A stretch of DNA of 64,000 bases, taken from NCBI GenBank assembly GCA_027485165.1, contig JAIXRN010000074.1, forward strand, positions 1-64,000, read 5' to 3'. The position numbers were made by a program, and so were the translations under genes. The DNA is from Rubrivivax sp. (GTDB lineage: Bacteria > Pseudomonadota > Gammaproteobacteria > Burkholderiales > Burkholderiaceae_C). The notes under the pieces were generated by a model. It made no database searches and had not been told where the DNA came from. It saw only the letters and a program-made list of their open reading frames with translations. Positions 26,642-36,265 of the stretch are shown here, in pieces (position 1 is the stretch's first letter; every line of letters begins with the position of its first letter).

Positions 26642-27119
26642 CCGCCACGCCTTCGTTCTGGCCTGGGCCAGGGCCCGCACCCATGCCCTGGCGTTGGTAC
26701 TGGCGGCTTGCGCCGGCCTGGCCCCTGCCCTGCTGCATGCCAAGGAAGCGGCGCCAGCCAGTGCCGACCCCGCGCTGGAAGAACGGGTGATGAAGGTCTC
26801 GGCCGAACTGCGCTGCCTGGTGTGCCAGAACGAGACCATCGCCGCTTCGCACGCCGACCTGGCCGTGGACCTGCGCAACCAGGTACGCGAGATGCTGCGC
26901 GCCGGCAAGAACGAACGTGAAGTCTTCGACTACATGACAGCACGCTACGGCGACTTCGTGCTGTACCGCCCCCCATTGAAAAGCAGCACCGCGCCGCTGT
27001 GGTTCGGCCCGCCCCTGCTGCTGGGCGCCGGACTGCTGGGCTTGTGGTGGCTGCTGCGCCAACGCAGCCGGCTGCCGGCCGACCAGTTCGAACCCGACGA
27101 AAGTGAAGAGGGCCGCTGA
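26631..27119 (+). CDS. ccmH: cytochrome c maturation thiol-disulfide protein CcmH
   Basis: CcmH acts with CcmG and CcmF in reducing and presenting the apocytochrome. The 162-residue protein has a signal/anchor segment (about residues 16-36), the conserved motif LRCLVCQN with Cys62 and Cys65, and a C-terminal membrane helix (LWFGPPLLLGAGLLGLWWLL). It is the short, separate form: the TPR part that is fused to it in E. coli is encoded downstream as ccmI. Confidence 0.95.
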   Translation: MPADRHAFVLAWARARTHALALVLAACAGLAPALLHAKEAAPASADPALEERVMKVSAELRCLVCQNETIAASHADLAVDLRNQVREMLRAGKNEREVFDYMTARYGDFVLYRPPLKSSTAPLWFGPPLLLGAGLLGLWWLLRQRSRLPADQFEPDESEEGR

Positions 27120-27149
27120 CCCCGCAAAGGCCGGCAAGCCCCGCATGCG

Positions 27150-28403
27150 ATGAACCCCGATGTCGACACCCTGCGCCAGAAGCTGCAGCAACTGAAAGCC
27201 CTGCACGCCGAAGGCACGCTGGACGACGCCGCCTACGCGGCCGCCAAGAGCCCGCTGGAACGCAGCCTGCTGGACCAGGTGATGGCCAGCCCGGCCGCTG
27301 GCGCTGCAGCCCGGCCCGCACCCAGGCCCAGCGGCAAGCTGCTGGCTGCTCTGTGCGTGGGCGTGCTCGGCCTGGCGGTGGCCGGCTATTCCTACACCGG
27401 TGCCCCCGGCGCCACGGTGCTGGCTGGCAGCGTCCAGGCCGCACCTGGCGTGGACAGCACGGCCAGCGAAGAAGCCCAATTCGCGGCCGCCGTCGAACAG
27501 TTGGCCCAGCGTCTGCAGTCCGAGCCTGCCAACACCGAGGGCTGGGCCATGCTGGCCCGTTCCTACGCCCGCCTGGGCCAGCACGACAAGGCTTTGCCGG
27601 CCTTCAAGAAGACTGGCGCGCTGCTGGAAACCGACGCCCGCCTGATCGCCGACTATGCCGACACCCTGGCTGTGCTGAACAACCGCCAGCTGGCCGGCGA
27701 GCCGATGCAGTGGATCGAACGCGCGCTGAAGCTGCAGCCTGACAACCCCAAGGCCCTGGCCCTGGCCGGCACGGGCGCATTCGAAGTGAAGGACTACGCC
27801 GGCGCCGTGCGCTACTGGGAACGACTGGCCGGCAACACACCGCCGGGGGCGGAATTCCTGCCCCAGCTGCAGGCCAGCATTACCGAAGCGCGCCAGCTGG
27901 CAGGCATGCCGCCAGCCGTTGCGCCACTGGCCCGCGCGTCGGCAGCCGGCCCGATGGCGGCCGCGCCGCCGGCCGCCAGTGGCGCGGCCCAGACCGCGCA
28001 GGCAGGCCCCAGCCAGGCCGCAGCGGTGCCAGACGCCACTGCGCCAGGAGCCCCACCGGCCAGCGTGCAAGGCACGGTGCGCCTGGCTCCGGCATTGGCT
28101 GGCCAGGTTCAGCCAGGCGACACGGTCTTCATCTTCGCGCGCGCCGCCGAAGGCCCGCGCATGCCGCTGGCCATTCTGCGCCAGCAGGTGAAAGACCTGC
28201 CCCTGAACTTCACCCTCGACGACAGCCAGGCCATGGCGCCGGCTATGCGCCTGTCGCTGCACCAGAAGGTGGTGATCAGCGCACGCATCAGCAAGAGCGG
28301 CCAGGCCACGCCCGCACCGGGCGATCTGCAGGGTCAGTCGGCGCCGGTGGACAACCGCGCCCGCGGCGTGACGATCGAGATCAACGAGGTCGTCAAGAAC
28401 TGA
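27150..28403 (+). CDS. ccmI: cytochrome c maturation TPR protein CcmI
   Basis: CcmI binds apocytochrome c chains and hands them to the CcmF/H ligase. The 417-residue protein has an N-terminal cytoplasmic helix pair (MNPDVDTLRQKLQQLKALHA), one membrane helix (about residues 64-82), then TPR repeats (for example AEGWAMLARSYARLGQHDKAL-type segment near residues 130-150), an Ala/Pro linker (about 255-305) and a C-terminal beta-rich domain. Most CcmI proteins start with a membrane helix followed by a cytoplasmic loop and second helix; here the first helix is missing. It ends the ccm operon and converges on a hydrolase gene 29 nt away. Confidence 0.88.
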   Translation: MNPDVDTLRQKLQQLKALHAEGTLDDAAYAAAKSPLERSLLDQVMASPAAGAAARPAPRPSGKLLAALCVGVLGLAVAGYSYTGAPGATVLAGSVQAAPGVDSTASEEAQFAAAVEQLAQRLQSEPANTEGWAMLARSYARLGQHDKALPAFKKTGALLETDARLIADYADTLAVLNNRQLAGEPMQWIERALKLQPDNPKALALAGTGAFEVKDYAGAVRYWERLAGNTPPGAEFLPQLQASITEARQLAGMPPAVAPLARASAAGPMAAAPPAASGAAQTAQAGPSQAAAVPDATAPGAPPASVQGTVRLAPALAGQVQPGDTVFIFARAAEGPRMPLAILRQQVKDLPLNFTLDDSQAMAPAMRLSLHQKVVISARISKSGQATPAPGDLQGQSAPVDNRARGVTIEINEVVKN

Positions 28404-28432
28404 AGCCCAGGGCCCTGCATGGAGGCCCAGGT

Positions 28433-29344
28433 TCAGCGCGCGGCGGGCCCCCGCACCCGCGCCGCCACGCGGCTGATGCCAGCAGCGAAGCGCGGCAGCA
28501 ACGCATCGGGCAGGTCGTGCCCCATGCCCGGCACGATGTCCAGCTCTGCGGCACCCGGCACCCCAGTCAGCCGGTCCACCAAGTGCCGGCCCGCCGCCAC
28601 GGGGATCAAGGGGTCGGCGTCGCCATGAATCACCAGGCTGGGCGCCCGGATGGCCGCCACCAGGGCGCTGCGGTCGCCGTCAGCCGCCACGGCCAGCAGC
28701 TGACGCGCCGTGCCCGCCGGGCGCCAGGCCCTCGCCACCAGGGCCTGCAGGCGCTGGCGCTGCTGCGCCGGCTCAGGTGGGTAGGCCGGGCTGCCGATCA
28801 CGGCCAGCAGGCGCTGCAGGTGGTCCACCACAGCTTCTGGTTGGCCGCCGTCCGGCCGCGACAGCAGCGCAGCGCGCACGCGCAGCCTCGGCTGCGGCAG
28901 ATGGCGTGCGCCGGTGGTGGTCATCATCAGCGTCAGGCTGGCCACTCGCGTCGGGTGGCGCGCCGCCAGGTGCTGGGCGATCATGCCGCCCATCGACGCC
29001 CCGCACACGTGGGCGCGCGGGATGCCCAGCACGTCGAGAACGCCCAGCGCATCGGCGGCCATGTCGGCGATGCCGTAGACCGGCTGCAGCGGCAAATGCA
29101 GGCCGTACTTCAGGCCCGCCCAGGCCAGGTTGGGCGTGCCGGCCTGGTCGAAGCCCTGGCTGAGCCCGGCGTCGCGGTTGTCGATGCGGATGACGCGAAA
29201 GCCCCGCGCCAGCAGCCTGTCCACCAGGGCCTGAGGCCAGGCCGTCAGCTGCATGCCCAGGCCCATCAGCAGCAGCAGCGGCTCACCGCCCACCGGGCCC
29301 TGGTCGTCGACTTCGATGCGCAGGCCATTGGCCACGATCTGCAT
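28433..29344 (-). CDS. alpha/beta hydrolase
   Basis: This 303-residue cytoplasmic alpha/beta hydrolase has the oxyanion region LLLLMGLGMQLTAW, the conserved IRIDNRDAGLS, the nucleophile elbow GASMGG and the late acid/His pair HGDADPLIP and GMGHDLP. The wording matches the esterase branch related to aclacinomycin methylesterase and proline iminopeptidase-like enzymes; the true substrate is unknown. The ATG at 29344 was chosen because it begins the conserved first strand and lies nine bases after the previous stop. It is the last of three genes that look like a lipid or polyester unit. Confidence 0.88.
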   Translation of the reverse strand: MQIVANGLRIEVDDQGPVGGEPLLLLMGLGMQLTAWPQALVDRLLARGFRVIRIDNRDAGLSQGFDQAGTPNLAWAGLKYGLHLPLQPVYGIADMAADALGVLDVLGIPRAHVCGASMGGMIAQHLAARHPTRVASLTLMMTTTGARHLPQPRLRVRAALLSRPDGGQPEAVVDHLQRLLAVIGSPAYPPEPAQQRQRLQALVARAWRPAGTARQLLAVAADGDRSALVAAIRAPSLVIHGDADPLIPVAAGRHLVDRLTGVPGAAELDIVPGMGHDLPDALLPRFAAGISRVAARVRGPAAR

Positions 29345-29352
29345 GCGTGCGG

Positions 29353-30126
29353 CTACCCCAGCGTGGGCTTGAAGAACCAGCGCATCGCGCCCGCCGCGTC
29401 GAAGCGGCGCCAGGCCTTCGGGTCCTGCGCCAGGCGGTCCGCCACGGCGTACAGCGCCAGCGGGTTCAGGCCCATGCCGATGTGGCTGGCCTGCACTTCG
29501 ATGTTCTCGGTGTGGGGCGCTTCGTCGTTGATGCTGCAAGGCCAGGCCACGACGCCGTCGCTCTTGCTGTAGATCGACGTGGTGGGGCAGCGCGGCGGCA
29601 CGCGCAGGGCCTGGATCAGGGCCTCGTCATGCGCCGTCTGGCCGCTGACCAGCTCGAAGAACCGCCAGGCATTGGTGGCGCGCGGGTGGCCGGCAAACGG
29701 GGTGCCCAGCGTGATGACGCAGCGCACCTTGGCCGGCACTTCCTTGGCCAGTTCGCGGGCGTAGATGCCGCCCAGGCTCCAGCCGACCAGGCTGATCTTT
29801 TCGCGGTGGCGCTTGTGCAGGGTCTGCAGCAGTTCGCGGCAGCCGTCCAGCACGCCCGGCCGCGGGCCCAGGTTGAAGCCCTGTTCCCAGGGGTAAGTGG
29901 TGTAGCCCCGGCCGCGCAGGAAGTTGCGCAGCGTGAGCGTGCTGATGTCGCCGGCCCCCAGGCCCGGAAACACCAGCACCGGGTGCCCGTCGCCCACGGG
30001 CATGCGCGCCAGCCAGGGGGTGGCGGCCAGCATGGCGGCATATTCCCAGGGCGCGCGGGCTTCCAGCAGCATCTGCCAGGCGCCAGGGGCAGCCAGCGCG
30101 TCGGGCGGGGTCTTGGAGTCGTTCAT
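29353..30126 (-). CDS. lipase-like alpha/beta hydrolase
   Basis: This 257-residue hydrolase opens with VLVFPGLGAGDISTLTLR and has the elbow LVGWSLGG, a conserved LGTPFAG segment, and a C-terminal His in QASHIGMGLNP, giving a likely Ser-Asp-His triad. It resembles lipase/PGAP1-like esterases. It sits between a wax ester synthase/DGAT gene (16 nt upstream) and a second hydrolase, which suggests a role in turnover of neutral lipid or a related acyl ester. That role is inferred from the neighbours. No signal peptide is seen. Confidence 0.85.
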   Translation of the reverse strand: MNDSKTPPDALAAPGAWQMLLEARAPWEYAAMLAATPWLARMPVGDGHPVLVFPGLGAGDISTLTLRNFLRGRGYTTYPWEQGFNLGPRPGVLDGCRELLQTLHKRHREKISLVGWSLGGIYARELAKEVPAKVRCVITLGTPFAGHPRATNAWRFFELVSGQTAHDEALIQALRVPPRCPTTSIYSKSDGVVAWPCSINDEAPHTENIEVQASHIGMGLNPLALYAVADRLAQDPKAWRRFDAAGAMRWFFKPTLG

Positions 30127-30142
30127 GGCGTGATCTGCGCCT

Positions 30143-31831
30143 TCACGGCTTGCGGCGCGCAGGGCTGCGCGCCGGCTTGGCCACGCGCGCCACGGCACCC
30201 GCCAGCGCGGCCCGCGCCACGCCGCCGGCGATCTTGCCCACGGCATCGCCTACCGCCCCGGCCATGGCGCTCTTGGCTGCATCGGCGGCCACGCTGGCCT
30301 GATGCCCAGCCCGGCTGGTCAGAGTGCGCGGCACGGGCGTGGCTGGGTGGCCGGCTTCGCCAGGCTGCGGCAGGGCCGCCAGGTCGTCCAGCGCAATGAC
30401 GATGGCGTCGGCCAGTTCGCGCACCTGGGGCATGGCCGCAGCGTCGGCCATCAGGCCGAAGTCCAGGCTCTGGTCGTAGCTCTGCACGGTGATGTTCAGC
30501 GCCATGCCATGCACGACGATGGACGCCGGGTAGTTCGTCAGCATCTTGGCGCCGGCCAGGTACAGCGGCACCGGCGGCCCGGGCACATTGCTGATGACGA
30601 GGTTGGCCAGCTGCGGAATGCGGTCGGCCACGCGCGCCTTGCCGTACAGGGCCGTGGCGGCTTCGATCAGCCAGGGCACGCCCAGGCTGGGAAAGTCGGT
30701 GGGCAGCACCTTCTTCAGCCCGCCCATGGTGGACTTCATCGCGCGGCTGGCGGCCTGTACGTGGTGCAGGCGCTGCAGCGGGTCGGCGATGTTCGTGCCC
30801 AGGCTCACCAGGCTCATCGACGCCTGGTTGCCTTCACCTGGCGTGGCGGCAGCGTCGGTGCGCAGCGAGATCGGCACGGCGGCCACCAGGCTCTTGCGCG
30901 GCAGCGCGCGGCGCTTCTGGAAGTAGCGCCGCAGCGCGGTGCTGCACAGGGTCAGCACGATGTCGTTCAGCGTCGCGCCATGGGCCCGCGCCAGCGTCTT
31001 CAGCTCACGCAGCGGTAGGGTGACGCTGGCAAACGCGCGGCCCGGCGTGACCGACACATTCAGCGCCGTGCGCGGTGCCAGGCTCAGCGCGCCGGCACCC
31101 GGCTGGCCGCTGCCGCCAGGCAGGCCCAGGCGGCCCAGGGCCTGCGTCATGGCGCCGGCCGCAGCGCGCGACGCCGCGGTCTTCAGCGTGCCCACGGTGC
31201 CCGGCAGTTCGCGGATGATGCCGGCCACCTTCTGCGCCTGACCGCCCAGCACGCCGCGCAGCATTTCCGTCATGCCCAGCTCGAAGGTCTGGTGCCGGCG
31301 CGACGTACGCTGCTGCGGTGCCCGGCCTTCTGGGCTGAGGTCCAGGATGGCGTTGGCCAGCGCCACCGCGGCCTGGCCGTCCACCGCCGCGTGGTGCAGC
31401 TGCGTGTACAGGGCCACCCGCTTGTGGCCGTCGGGCGAGGGCCCCAGGCCTTCGAGCACATGGAACTTCCACAGTGGCCGGCTGCGGTCCAGCAGCGTGC
31501 CATGAAGGCGGCTGACTTCGGCTTCCAGTTCGCGCCGGCCGTCGCCCAGCTTGGCGCTGGGCGGCAGCCGAACTTCCACGATGTGCTGCTTCAGGTCCGG
31601 CTCGGCGTCCACCCAGGCCGGGTTGGCCAGGTTCAGCGGCATCCACCACAGCCGCCGGCGCAGCACGGGCGCCACCGGTAGCCGCGCAGCCATGTGCTTG
31701 CGCAGCGCGGTGACGAAGCGGCCGGGGCTGCCCGGGGGCAGTTCGAAGATGTGCAGTGCCCCCACGTGCATCGGCATCTCGGGGGTTTCCAGATACAGGA
31801 AGGTGGCGTCCAGGCCGGAGAGTTGATGCAT
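30143..31831 (-). CDS. wax ester synthase / diacylglycerol acyltransferase family
   Basis: This 562-residue acyltransferase makes wax esters or triacylglycerol from acyl-CoA. The catalytic motif HHxxxDG is intact (HHAAVDG, residues 146-152), and the N-terminal opening MHQLSGLDATFLYLETP and the later NVPGPPVPLYLAGA are typical of the family. The ATG at 31831 is used rather than a TTG 12 bases earlier. The last 80 or so residues are an alanine-rich, basic, amphipathic helical tail (VAADAAKSAMAGAVGDAV, then RVAKPARSPARRKP), unusual for the core enzyme and reminiscent of granule-binding phasins. Two hydrolases follow in the same direction. Confidence 0.9.
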   Translation of the reverse strand: MHQLSGLDATFLYLETPEMPMHVGALHIFELPPGSPGRFVTALRKHMAARLPVAPVLRRRLWWMPLNLANPAWVDAEPDLKQHIVEVRLPPSAKLGDGRRELEAEVSRLHGTLLDRSRPLWKFHVLEGLGPSPDGHKRVALYTQLHHAAVDGQAAVALANAILDLSPEGRAPQQRTSRRHQTFELGMTEMLRGVLGGQAQKVAGIIRELPGTVGTLKTAASRAAAGAMTQALGRLGLPGGSGQPGAGALSLAPRTALNVSVTPGRAFASVTLPLRELKTLARAHGATLNDIVLTLCSTALRRYFQKRRALPRKSLVAAVPISLRTDAAATPGEGNQASMSLVSLGTNIADPLQRLHHVQAASRAMKSTMGGLKKVLPTDFPSLGVPWLIEAATALYGKARVADRIPQLANLVISNVPGPPVPLYLAGAKMLTNYPASIVVHGMALNITVQSYDQSLDFGLMADAAAMPQVRELADAIVIALDDLAALPQPGEAGHPATPVPRTLTSRAGHQASVAADAAKSAMAGAVGDAVGKIAGGVARAALAGAVARVAKPARSPARRKP

Positions 31832-31990
31832 GGCAGTGGGCAAGGGGCAAGCGGCCCAGCACGCGCCTTGGCCGGCGGTGCCAGGGCTGAGACGGATGCT
31901 AGCGCCCGGGGCGAACAGCGCCTCTCGGGAGCCACCCTGTGCGTGGTCCCCTGGCTTGATTCGCGGAGCAGGCCCGGGCCGGGCGCGTGG

Positions 31991-32878
31991 TCAAGCGCCT
32001 GGTCGCGCGCTGCGCCAGCCCAGTGCTTCGTTGCCCAGCAGAGCCAGCAGCACCAGCGCACCGCCGCCCAGCACGGCTGCCCCCGGGGCCTCGCTGGCAC
32101 CCAGCCAGGCCCAAAGCACGCCGAACACCACTTCCAGCAGGCCCAGGAGCGAAACCTCGGGCCCGCTCAAGACGCGCGCCACGGCCACCGCCATCAGGCA
32201 GGGAATGGCCAGCTGCACCACACCCAGCAAGGCCAGCAGGCCGATGTCGTGCGGCGACGCCGCCAGCGGCCAGGCCAGCGGCAGCGCCACTGCGGCCGAC
32301 AGCACAGCGCCCACCAGCACGGCACTGAGCATGTCCGGCGGTTCATCCTGCGCCTTCAAGTGCTGTAGCAGCGTCCAGTTCACCGCCGCGGCCACCGGCA
32401 CGGCCAGGGCCACGGCGGTGCCCAGCAGGTGGCGCGGGTCGCCCCCGCTCACTTCATGCCCGTACATCCAGGCAATGCCCGCACCGGCCAGGGCAATCGC
32501 CCACCAGGTGCGCGCCGCCAGCCGGTGCCCCAGTGCGATGCGCGCCCCCAGGGCCGTGAGCAGCGGGCCGATGGCCATCGTCACCAACACGTTGGCCACC
32601 GTGGTGAGCGTGAGCGCCACCATGAAGGCCGTGAACATCACCGCCCAGCACGCGCCCGACACCCACAGCGCGCGCCCGCCGCCTCGCACGCTGGCCGCCA
32701 GCTGCCGCGGGCCTCGCAGCCACGACAACAGCACCACCAGCGCCAGCGCGTTGAAGCCGCTGCGCCAGAAGGTGAGCTCGAAGCTGCGCGTGGCTTCCAG
32801 ATGCCGGGTGACGACGCCCGCGATGCTCCACATCAGCGTGGCCGCCACCATGGCCCAGACAGCCTGTCGATGCGTCAT
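31991..32878 (-). CDS. EamA family transporter (drug/metabolite transporter superfamily)
   Basis: This 295-residue inner-membrane protein has ten hydrophobic helices in two EamA halves (starting AVWAMVAATLMWSIAGVVTR and, in the second half, AVNWTLLQHLKAQD). Members export amino acids, purines or other small metabolites; the substrate cannot be inferred. The end of helix ten carries the usual GALLVLLALLGNEAL-like segment. It follows typA in the same direction but a hairpin lies between them, so it may be a separate unit. Confidence 0.88.
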   Translation of the reverse strand: MTHRQAVWAMVAATLMWSIAGVVTRHLEATRSFELTFWRSGFNALALVVLLSWLRGPRQLAASVRGGGRALWVSGACWAVMFTAFMVALTLTTVANVLVTMAIGPLLTALGARIALGHRLAARTWWAIALAGAGIAWMYGHEVSGGDPRHLLGTAVALAVPVAAAVNWTLLQHLKAQDEPPDMLSAVLVGAVLSAAVALPLAWPLAASPHDIGLLALLGVVQLAIPCLMAVAVARVLSGPEVSLLGLLEVVFGVLWAWLGASEAPGAAVLGGGALVLLALLGNEALGWRSARPGA

Positions 32879-32937
32879 GAAAACCCAGCGGAGTTCTAGA
32901 GGCGCGCGCAGCGAGCCGGGCTATCACCCAGACAGAA

Positions 32938-32956
32938 CCCCCCGCTCGGCGGGGGG
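32938..32956 (-). terminator. GC-rich hairpin after typA
   Basis: Arms CCCCCCGC and GCGGGGGG with a three-base loop lie 50 nt past the typA stop. Reading on the minus strand the stem is followed by TTCTGT, a weak T-rich tail. It likely ends the rimP-to-typA operon. Confidence 0.65.
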
Positions 32957-33005
32957 CAGGGGGGTGCCCAGTTTCAGCGCGAAAGCGGACAACGCGTGAG
33001 TCGGC

Positions 33006-34844
33006 TCAAGCCGACTCGCGCGACGCTCGCTTGCGGTCGTGTTCCTTCAGGTGCCGCTTGCGCACGCGCACGCTCTTGGGCGTGATCTCGACCAGTTCGT
33101 CGTCGTCGATGAACTCCACCGCGTATTCCAGCGTCAGGTCGATGGGCGGGGTGATCTTGATCGCGTCTTCCTTGCCGCTGACGCGGAAGTTCGTCAGCTG
33201 CTTGGTGCGCGTGGCGTTCACCACCAGGTCGTTGTCGCGGCTGTGGATGCCCACGATCATGCCTTCGTACACCGGGTCGTTCGGCTTCACGAACATGCGG
33301 CCGCGGTCGTCCAGCTTGCCCAGGGCATAGGTGAAGATCTCGCCGTCGTCCATGCTGATCAGCACGCCGTTCTTGCGGCCTTCGATCTCGCCCTTGTAGG
33401 GCTCGTAGCCGTCGAAGATGTTGCTGATCAGGCCGGTGCCGCGCGTCAGGTTCATGAACTCGTTCGAAAAACCGATCAGCCCGCGCGCCGGGATGCGGTA
33501 TTCCAGCCGCACGCGGCCGCGGCCGTCGGTTTCCATGTTCACCAGGTCGCCCTTGCGCGCGCCCAGGGCCTGCATCACGCCGCCCTGGTGGGCGTCTTCG
33601 ATGTCGGCCGTCACCAGTTCGATGGGCTCGCACTTCTCGCCGTTGATCATCTGGAACACCACGCGCGGCTTGCTCACGGCCATCTCGTAGCCTTCGCGAC
33701 GCATGTTTTCCAGCAGGATGGTCAGGTGCAGTTCGCCCCGGCCACTGACTTCGAACACGCCGTCTTCGCCCGATTCCTTCACGCGCAGGGCCACGTTGCT
33801 CTGCAGTTCCTTCTGCAGGCGGTCCCAGATCTGGCGGCTGGTAACGAATTTGCCTTCGCGCCCGGCCAGCGGGCTGTTGTTGACGCAGAAGTTCATCGTC
33901 AACGTGGGCTCGTCCACGTGCAGCATGGGCAGCGGCATGGGGTTGAGCGGATCGGTCAGCGTCACGCCGATGCCGATGTTTTCGATGCCGTTGACCAGCA
34001 CGATGTCGCCCGGGCCGGCTTCCGCGGCCTGCACGCGTTCCAGGCCTTCGAAAGTCAGCACCTGGTTGACGCGGCCCTTGAAAGTCTTGCCGCCCTCGTC
34101 CGCTGTGCCTTCGCACACCATCACGTCCTGCATCGGCTTCAGGGTACCGGCCGTCACGCGGCCCACGCCGATGCGGCCGACGAAGGTGGAATAGTCCAGC
34201 GACGAGATCTGCAGCTGCAGCGGCGCCGCCGGGTCGCCCTGGTGCGCCGGCACGTGGCCCAGTACGGTTTCGAACAGCGGCGACAGGTCCGGGCCCCACT
34301 GCTCGCCCGCCGGGCCTTCGGTCAGCGAAGCCCAGCCGTTCAGGCCCGAGGCGTAGACGACGGGGAAGTCCAGCTGGGTTTCGCTGGCGCCCAGCTTGTC
34401 GAACAGCTCGAACGCGGCGTTGATGACGTAATCGGGCCGCGCGCCGGGCTTGTCGACCTTGTTCACCACCACGATGGGCTTCAGGCCCAGGGCCAGGGCC
34501 TTCTTGGTGACGAAGCGCGTCTGCGGCATCGGGCCTTCTTGCGCGTCGATCAGCAGTACCACGCCGTCGACCATGCTCAAGGCACGTTCCACTTCGCCGC
34601 CGAAGTCGGCGTGGCCTGGGGTGTCCACGATGTTGATGTGCGTGCCCTTCCAGGTCACGGCGCAGTTCTTGGCCAGGATGGTGATGCCGCGCTCACGTTC
34701 GATGTCGTTGCTGTCCATCACGCGTTCGGCGACCTTCTCGTTTTCGCGGAAGGTGCCGCTCTGGCGCAGCAGTTGGTCGACCAGGGTGGTCTTGCCATGG
34801 TCGACGTGGGCGATGATGGCGATGTTGCGGATTTGCTTGGTCAT
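33006..34844 (-). CDS. typA: ribosome-associated GTPase TypA/BipA
   Basis: TypA is a translational GTPase that helps 50S assembly and adaptation to cold and other stress. The 612-residue protein has the EF-G-like order: G1 at about residues 14-21 (VDHGKTTL), the RGITILAKN segment near 52-60, [20 protein letters not shown], then the C-terminal domain specific for BipA ([20 protein letters not shown] at about 560). Its ATG overlaps the truB stop by 4 nt, so it is the last gene of the rimP-nusA-infB-rbfA-truB-typA operon. Confidence 0.97.
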   Translation of the reverse strand: MTKQIRNIAIIAHVDHGKTTLVDQLLRQSGTFRENEKVAERVMDSNDIERERGITILAKNCAVTWKGTHINIVDTPGHADFGGEVERALSMVDGVVLLIDAQEGPMPQTRFVTKKALALGLKPIVVVNKVDKPGARPDYVINAAFELFDKLGASETQLDFPVVYASGLNGWASLTEGPAGEQWGPDLSPLFETVLGHVPAHQGDPAAPLQLQISSLDYSTFVGRIGVGRVTAGTLKPMQDVMVCEGTADEGGKTFKGRVNQVLTFEGLERVQAAEAGPGDIVLVNGIENIGIGVTLTDPLNPMPLPMLHVDEPTLTMNFCVNNSPLAGREGKFVTSRQIWDRLQKELQSNVALRVKESGEDGVFEVSGRGELHLTILLENMRREGYEMAVSKPRVVFQMINGEKCEPIELVTADIEDAHQGGVMQALGARKGDLVNMETDGRGRVRLEYRIPARGLIGFSNEFMNLTRGTGLISNIFDGYEPYKGEIEGRKNGVLISMDDGEIFTYALGKLDDRGRMFVKPNDPVYEGMIVGIHSRDNDLVVNATRTKQLTNFRVSGKEDAIKITPPIDLTLEYAVEFIDDDELVEITPKSVRVRKRHLKEHDRKRASRESA

Positions 34845-35815
34845 GGTGTTGCTTGAAGCCTGTGGGCTGAGATCTGGGCCTGCACTTCCAGGGGGCTGAG
34901 CAGGCGGTCGGCGATCAGTTCGCCGGCGGTGATGTGGGCTGTGCCCAGGAAGTCCAGGCCGTCGTCGGGGTCGGCATTCGCGACACGGTAAACACGCACC
35001 CGCGGTGCGTCCGCCAGCCGCACGCGGCGCCGCAGCCCGGTCAAGAAACGCCCCGCTTCATCGTCGGGCAAGCGAACTTCAGGCCAGGCCTGCAGCAGCA
35101 CATCAGCGGGCAGCAGGCGCGCTTCGCGCTCGGCTTCGCTCATGGCCTGCAAGGCTTCCAGTGTGACGGCGTCCTGCAGCCGCAGCGGGCCGGCCGAGGT
35201 GCGGCGCAGCGCCGACAGGTGCGCCCCGCAGCCCAGCGCCACGCCGATGTCTTCTGCCAGCGTGCGGATGTAGGTGCCCTTGCTGCACTGCACGTCGATC
35301 ACCAGACGCTCAGCTTGCCACTCGACGATGTCGATGCGATGAATCGTGACAGCCCGGGTCGGCCTGTCGATCTCGATGCCGTGGCGCGCGTAGTCGTAAA
35401 GCGCCCTGCCCTCGTGTTTCAAGGCCGAATGCATCGGGGGCAACTGGTCGATGAGGCCGGTGAAGCGCACGCAGGCGGCTTCGATGGCGGCTCGGTCCAC
35501 GGCGACAGCCTGCTCGGCCACGATCTCGCCTTCGGCGTCACCGGTGCTGGTGCGCTGGCCCAGGCGCAGGGTGGCGCGGTAGCCCTTGTCGGCGTCCAGG
35601 CTGACCTGGCTGAACTTCGTCGCCGCGCCGAAGCACAGCGGCAGCAGGCCGGTGGCCAGCGGGTCCAGCGTGCCGGTATGGCCAGCCTTTTCAGCGCGCA
35701 GCATGCCCTTGGCCTTTTGCAAGGCGTCGTTGCTGGTGAAGCCGATGGGCTTGTCGAGCAGCAGCACGCCGTGCAGGGCACGGCGCTGTTGACGCGGCTT
35801 GCCGGCGACCGACAT
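34841..35815 (-). CDS. truB: tRNA pseudouridine(55) synthase
   Basis: TruB makes pseudouridine 55 in the T-loop of nearly all tRNAs. The 324-residue protein carries the catalytic Asp51 in [15 protein letters not shown], the [10 protein letters not shown] stretch, and [14 protein letters not shown]. The start at 35815 shares a base with the rbfA stop (TGATG) and has a purine-rich GAAGGA site in the rbfA end. A longer in-frame reading would begin inside rbfA and is rejected. Confidence 0.96.
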   Translation of the reverse strand: MSVAGKPRQQRRALHGVLLLDKPIGFTSNDALQKAKGMLRAEKAGHTGTLDPLATGLLPLCFGAATKFSQVSLDADKGYRATLRLGQRTSTGDAEGEIVAEQAVAVDRAAIEAACVRFTGLIDQLPPMHSALKHEGRALYDYARHGIEIDRPTRAVTIHRIDIVEWQAERLVIDVQCSKGTYIRTLAEDIGVALGCGAHLSALRRTSAGPLRLQDAVTLEALQAMSEAEREARLLPADVLLQAWPEVRLPDDEAGRFLTGLRRRVRLADAPRVRVYRVANADPDDGLDFLGTAHITAGELIADRLLSPLEVQAQISAHRLQATP

Positions 35816-36180
35816 CAGTCTTCCTTCGCGCGCGTGGCGTTGGCACGGGCGATCAAGGCCGACAGGTCGGCCGCGCGTTCCGTCGTCTGGTCGTACTGGA
35901 AATGCAGGGTTGGCACGGTGTGGATCGACAGGCGCTTGAACAACCCGTTGCGCAGGAAGCCCGCGGCTTCGTTCAGGCCTTCGGCGCATTCCACCGGGTC
36001 GCCCAGCAGCACGCTGAAGTAGACCTTGGCGTGCGCGTAGTCGGGCGTCACTTCCACGGCGTTGACCGTGACCATGCCCACGCGCGGGTCCTTCAGCTCA
36101 CGGATGAGCTCGGCCAGATCACGCTGGATCTGGTCGGCCACGCGAAAGCTGCGGTTGACGGTGGATTTCTTGTGTCGCAT
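35815..36180 (-). CDS. rbfA: 30S ribosome-binding factor
   Basis: RbfA binds the 30S subunit late in assembly and promotes 16S rRNA 5'-end processing. The 121-residue protein has the KH-like family sequence [20 protein letters not shown] followed by [25 protein letters not shown]. It lies between infB and truB, the classic arrangement. A stable hairpin stands in the gap between infB and rbfA. Confidence 0.95.
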   Translation of the reverse strand: MRHKKSTVNRSFRVADQIQRDLAELIRELKDPRVGMVTVNAVEVTPDYAHAKVYFSVLLGDPVECAEGLNEAAGFLRNGLFKRLSIHTVPTLHFQYDQTTERAADLSALIARANATRAKED

Positions 36181-36211
36181 GGGGTGGTCCTCTGGCAGGG
36201 TCCCTCAAGCA

Positions 36212-36243
36212 CAAACCCCGCCTCGTTTCGGAGGCGGGGTTTG
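36212..36243 (-). terminator. 13-bp stem hairpin between infB and rbfA
   Basis: Perfect arms CAAACCCCGCCTC and GAGGCGGGGTTTG enclose six bases. On the minus strand the second arm ends GGGGTTTGTG, so it looks like an intrinsic terminator with a very short T-run. Being inside the operon it may set the ratio of infB to rbfA-truB-typA expression or protect the infB 3' end. Confidence 0.65.
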
Positions 36244-36265
36244 CAGGGTGAGGGCAAATCCGCCG

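Noticed and set aside
33039..34856. A 605-residue plus-strand open frame opposite typA
   Set aside because: It is an antisense frame of typA with no homology by eye and a composition typical of GC-rich shadows.
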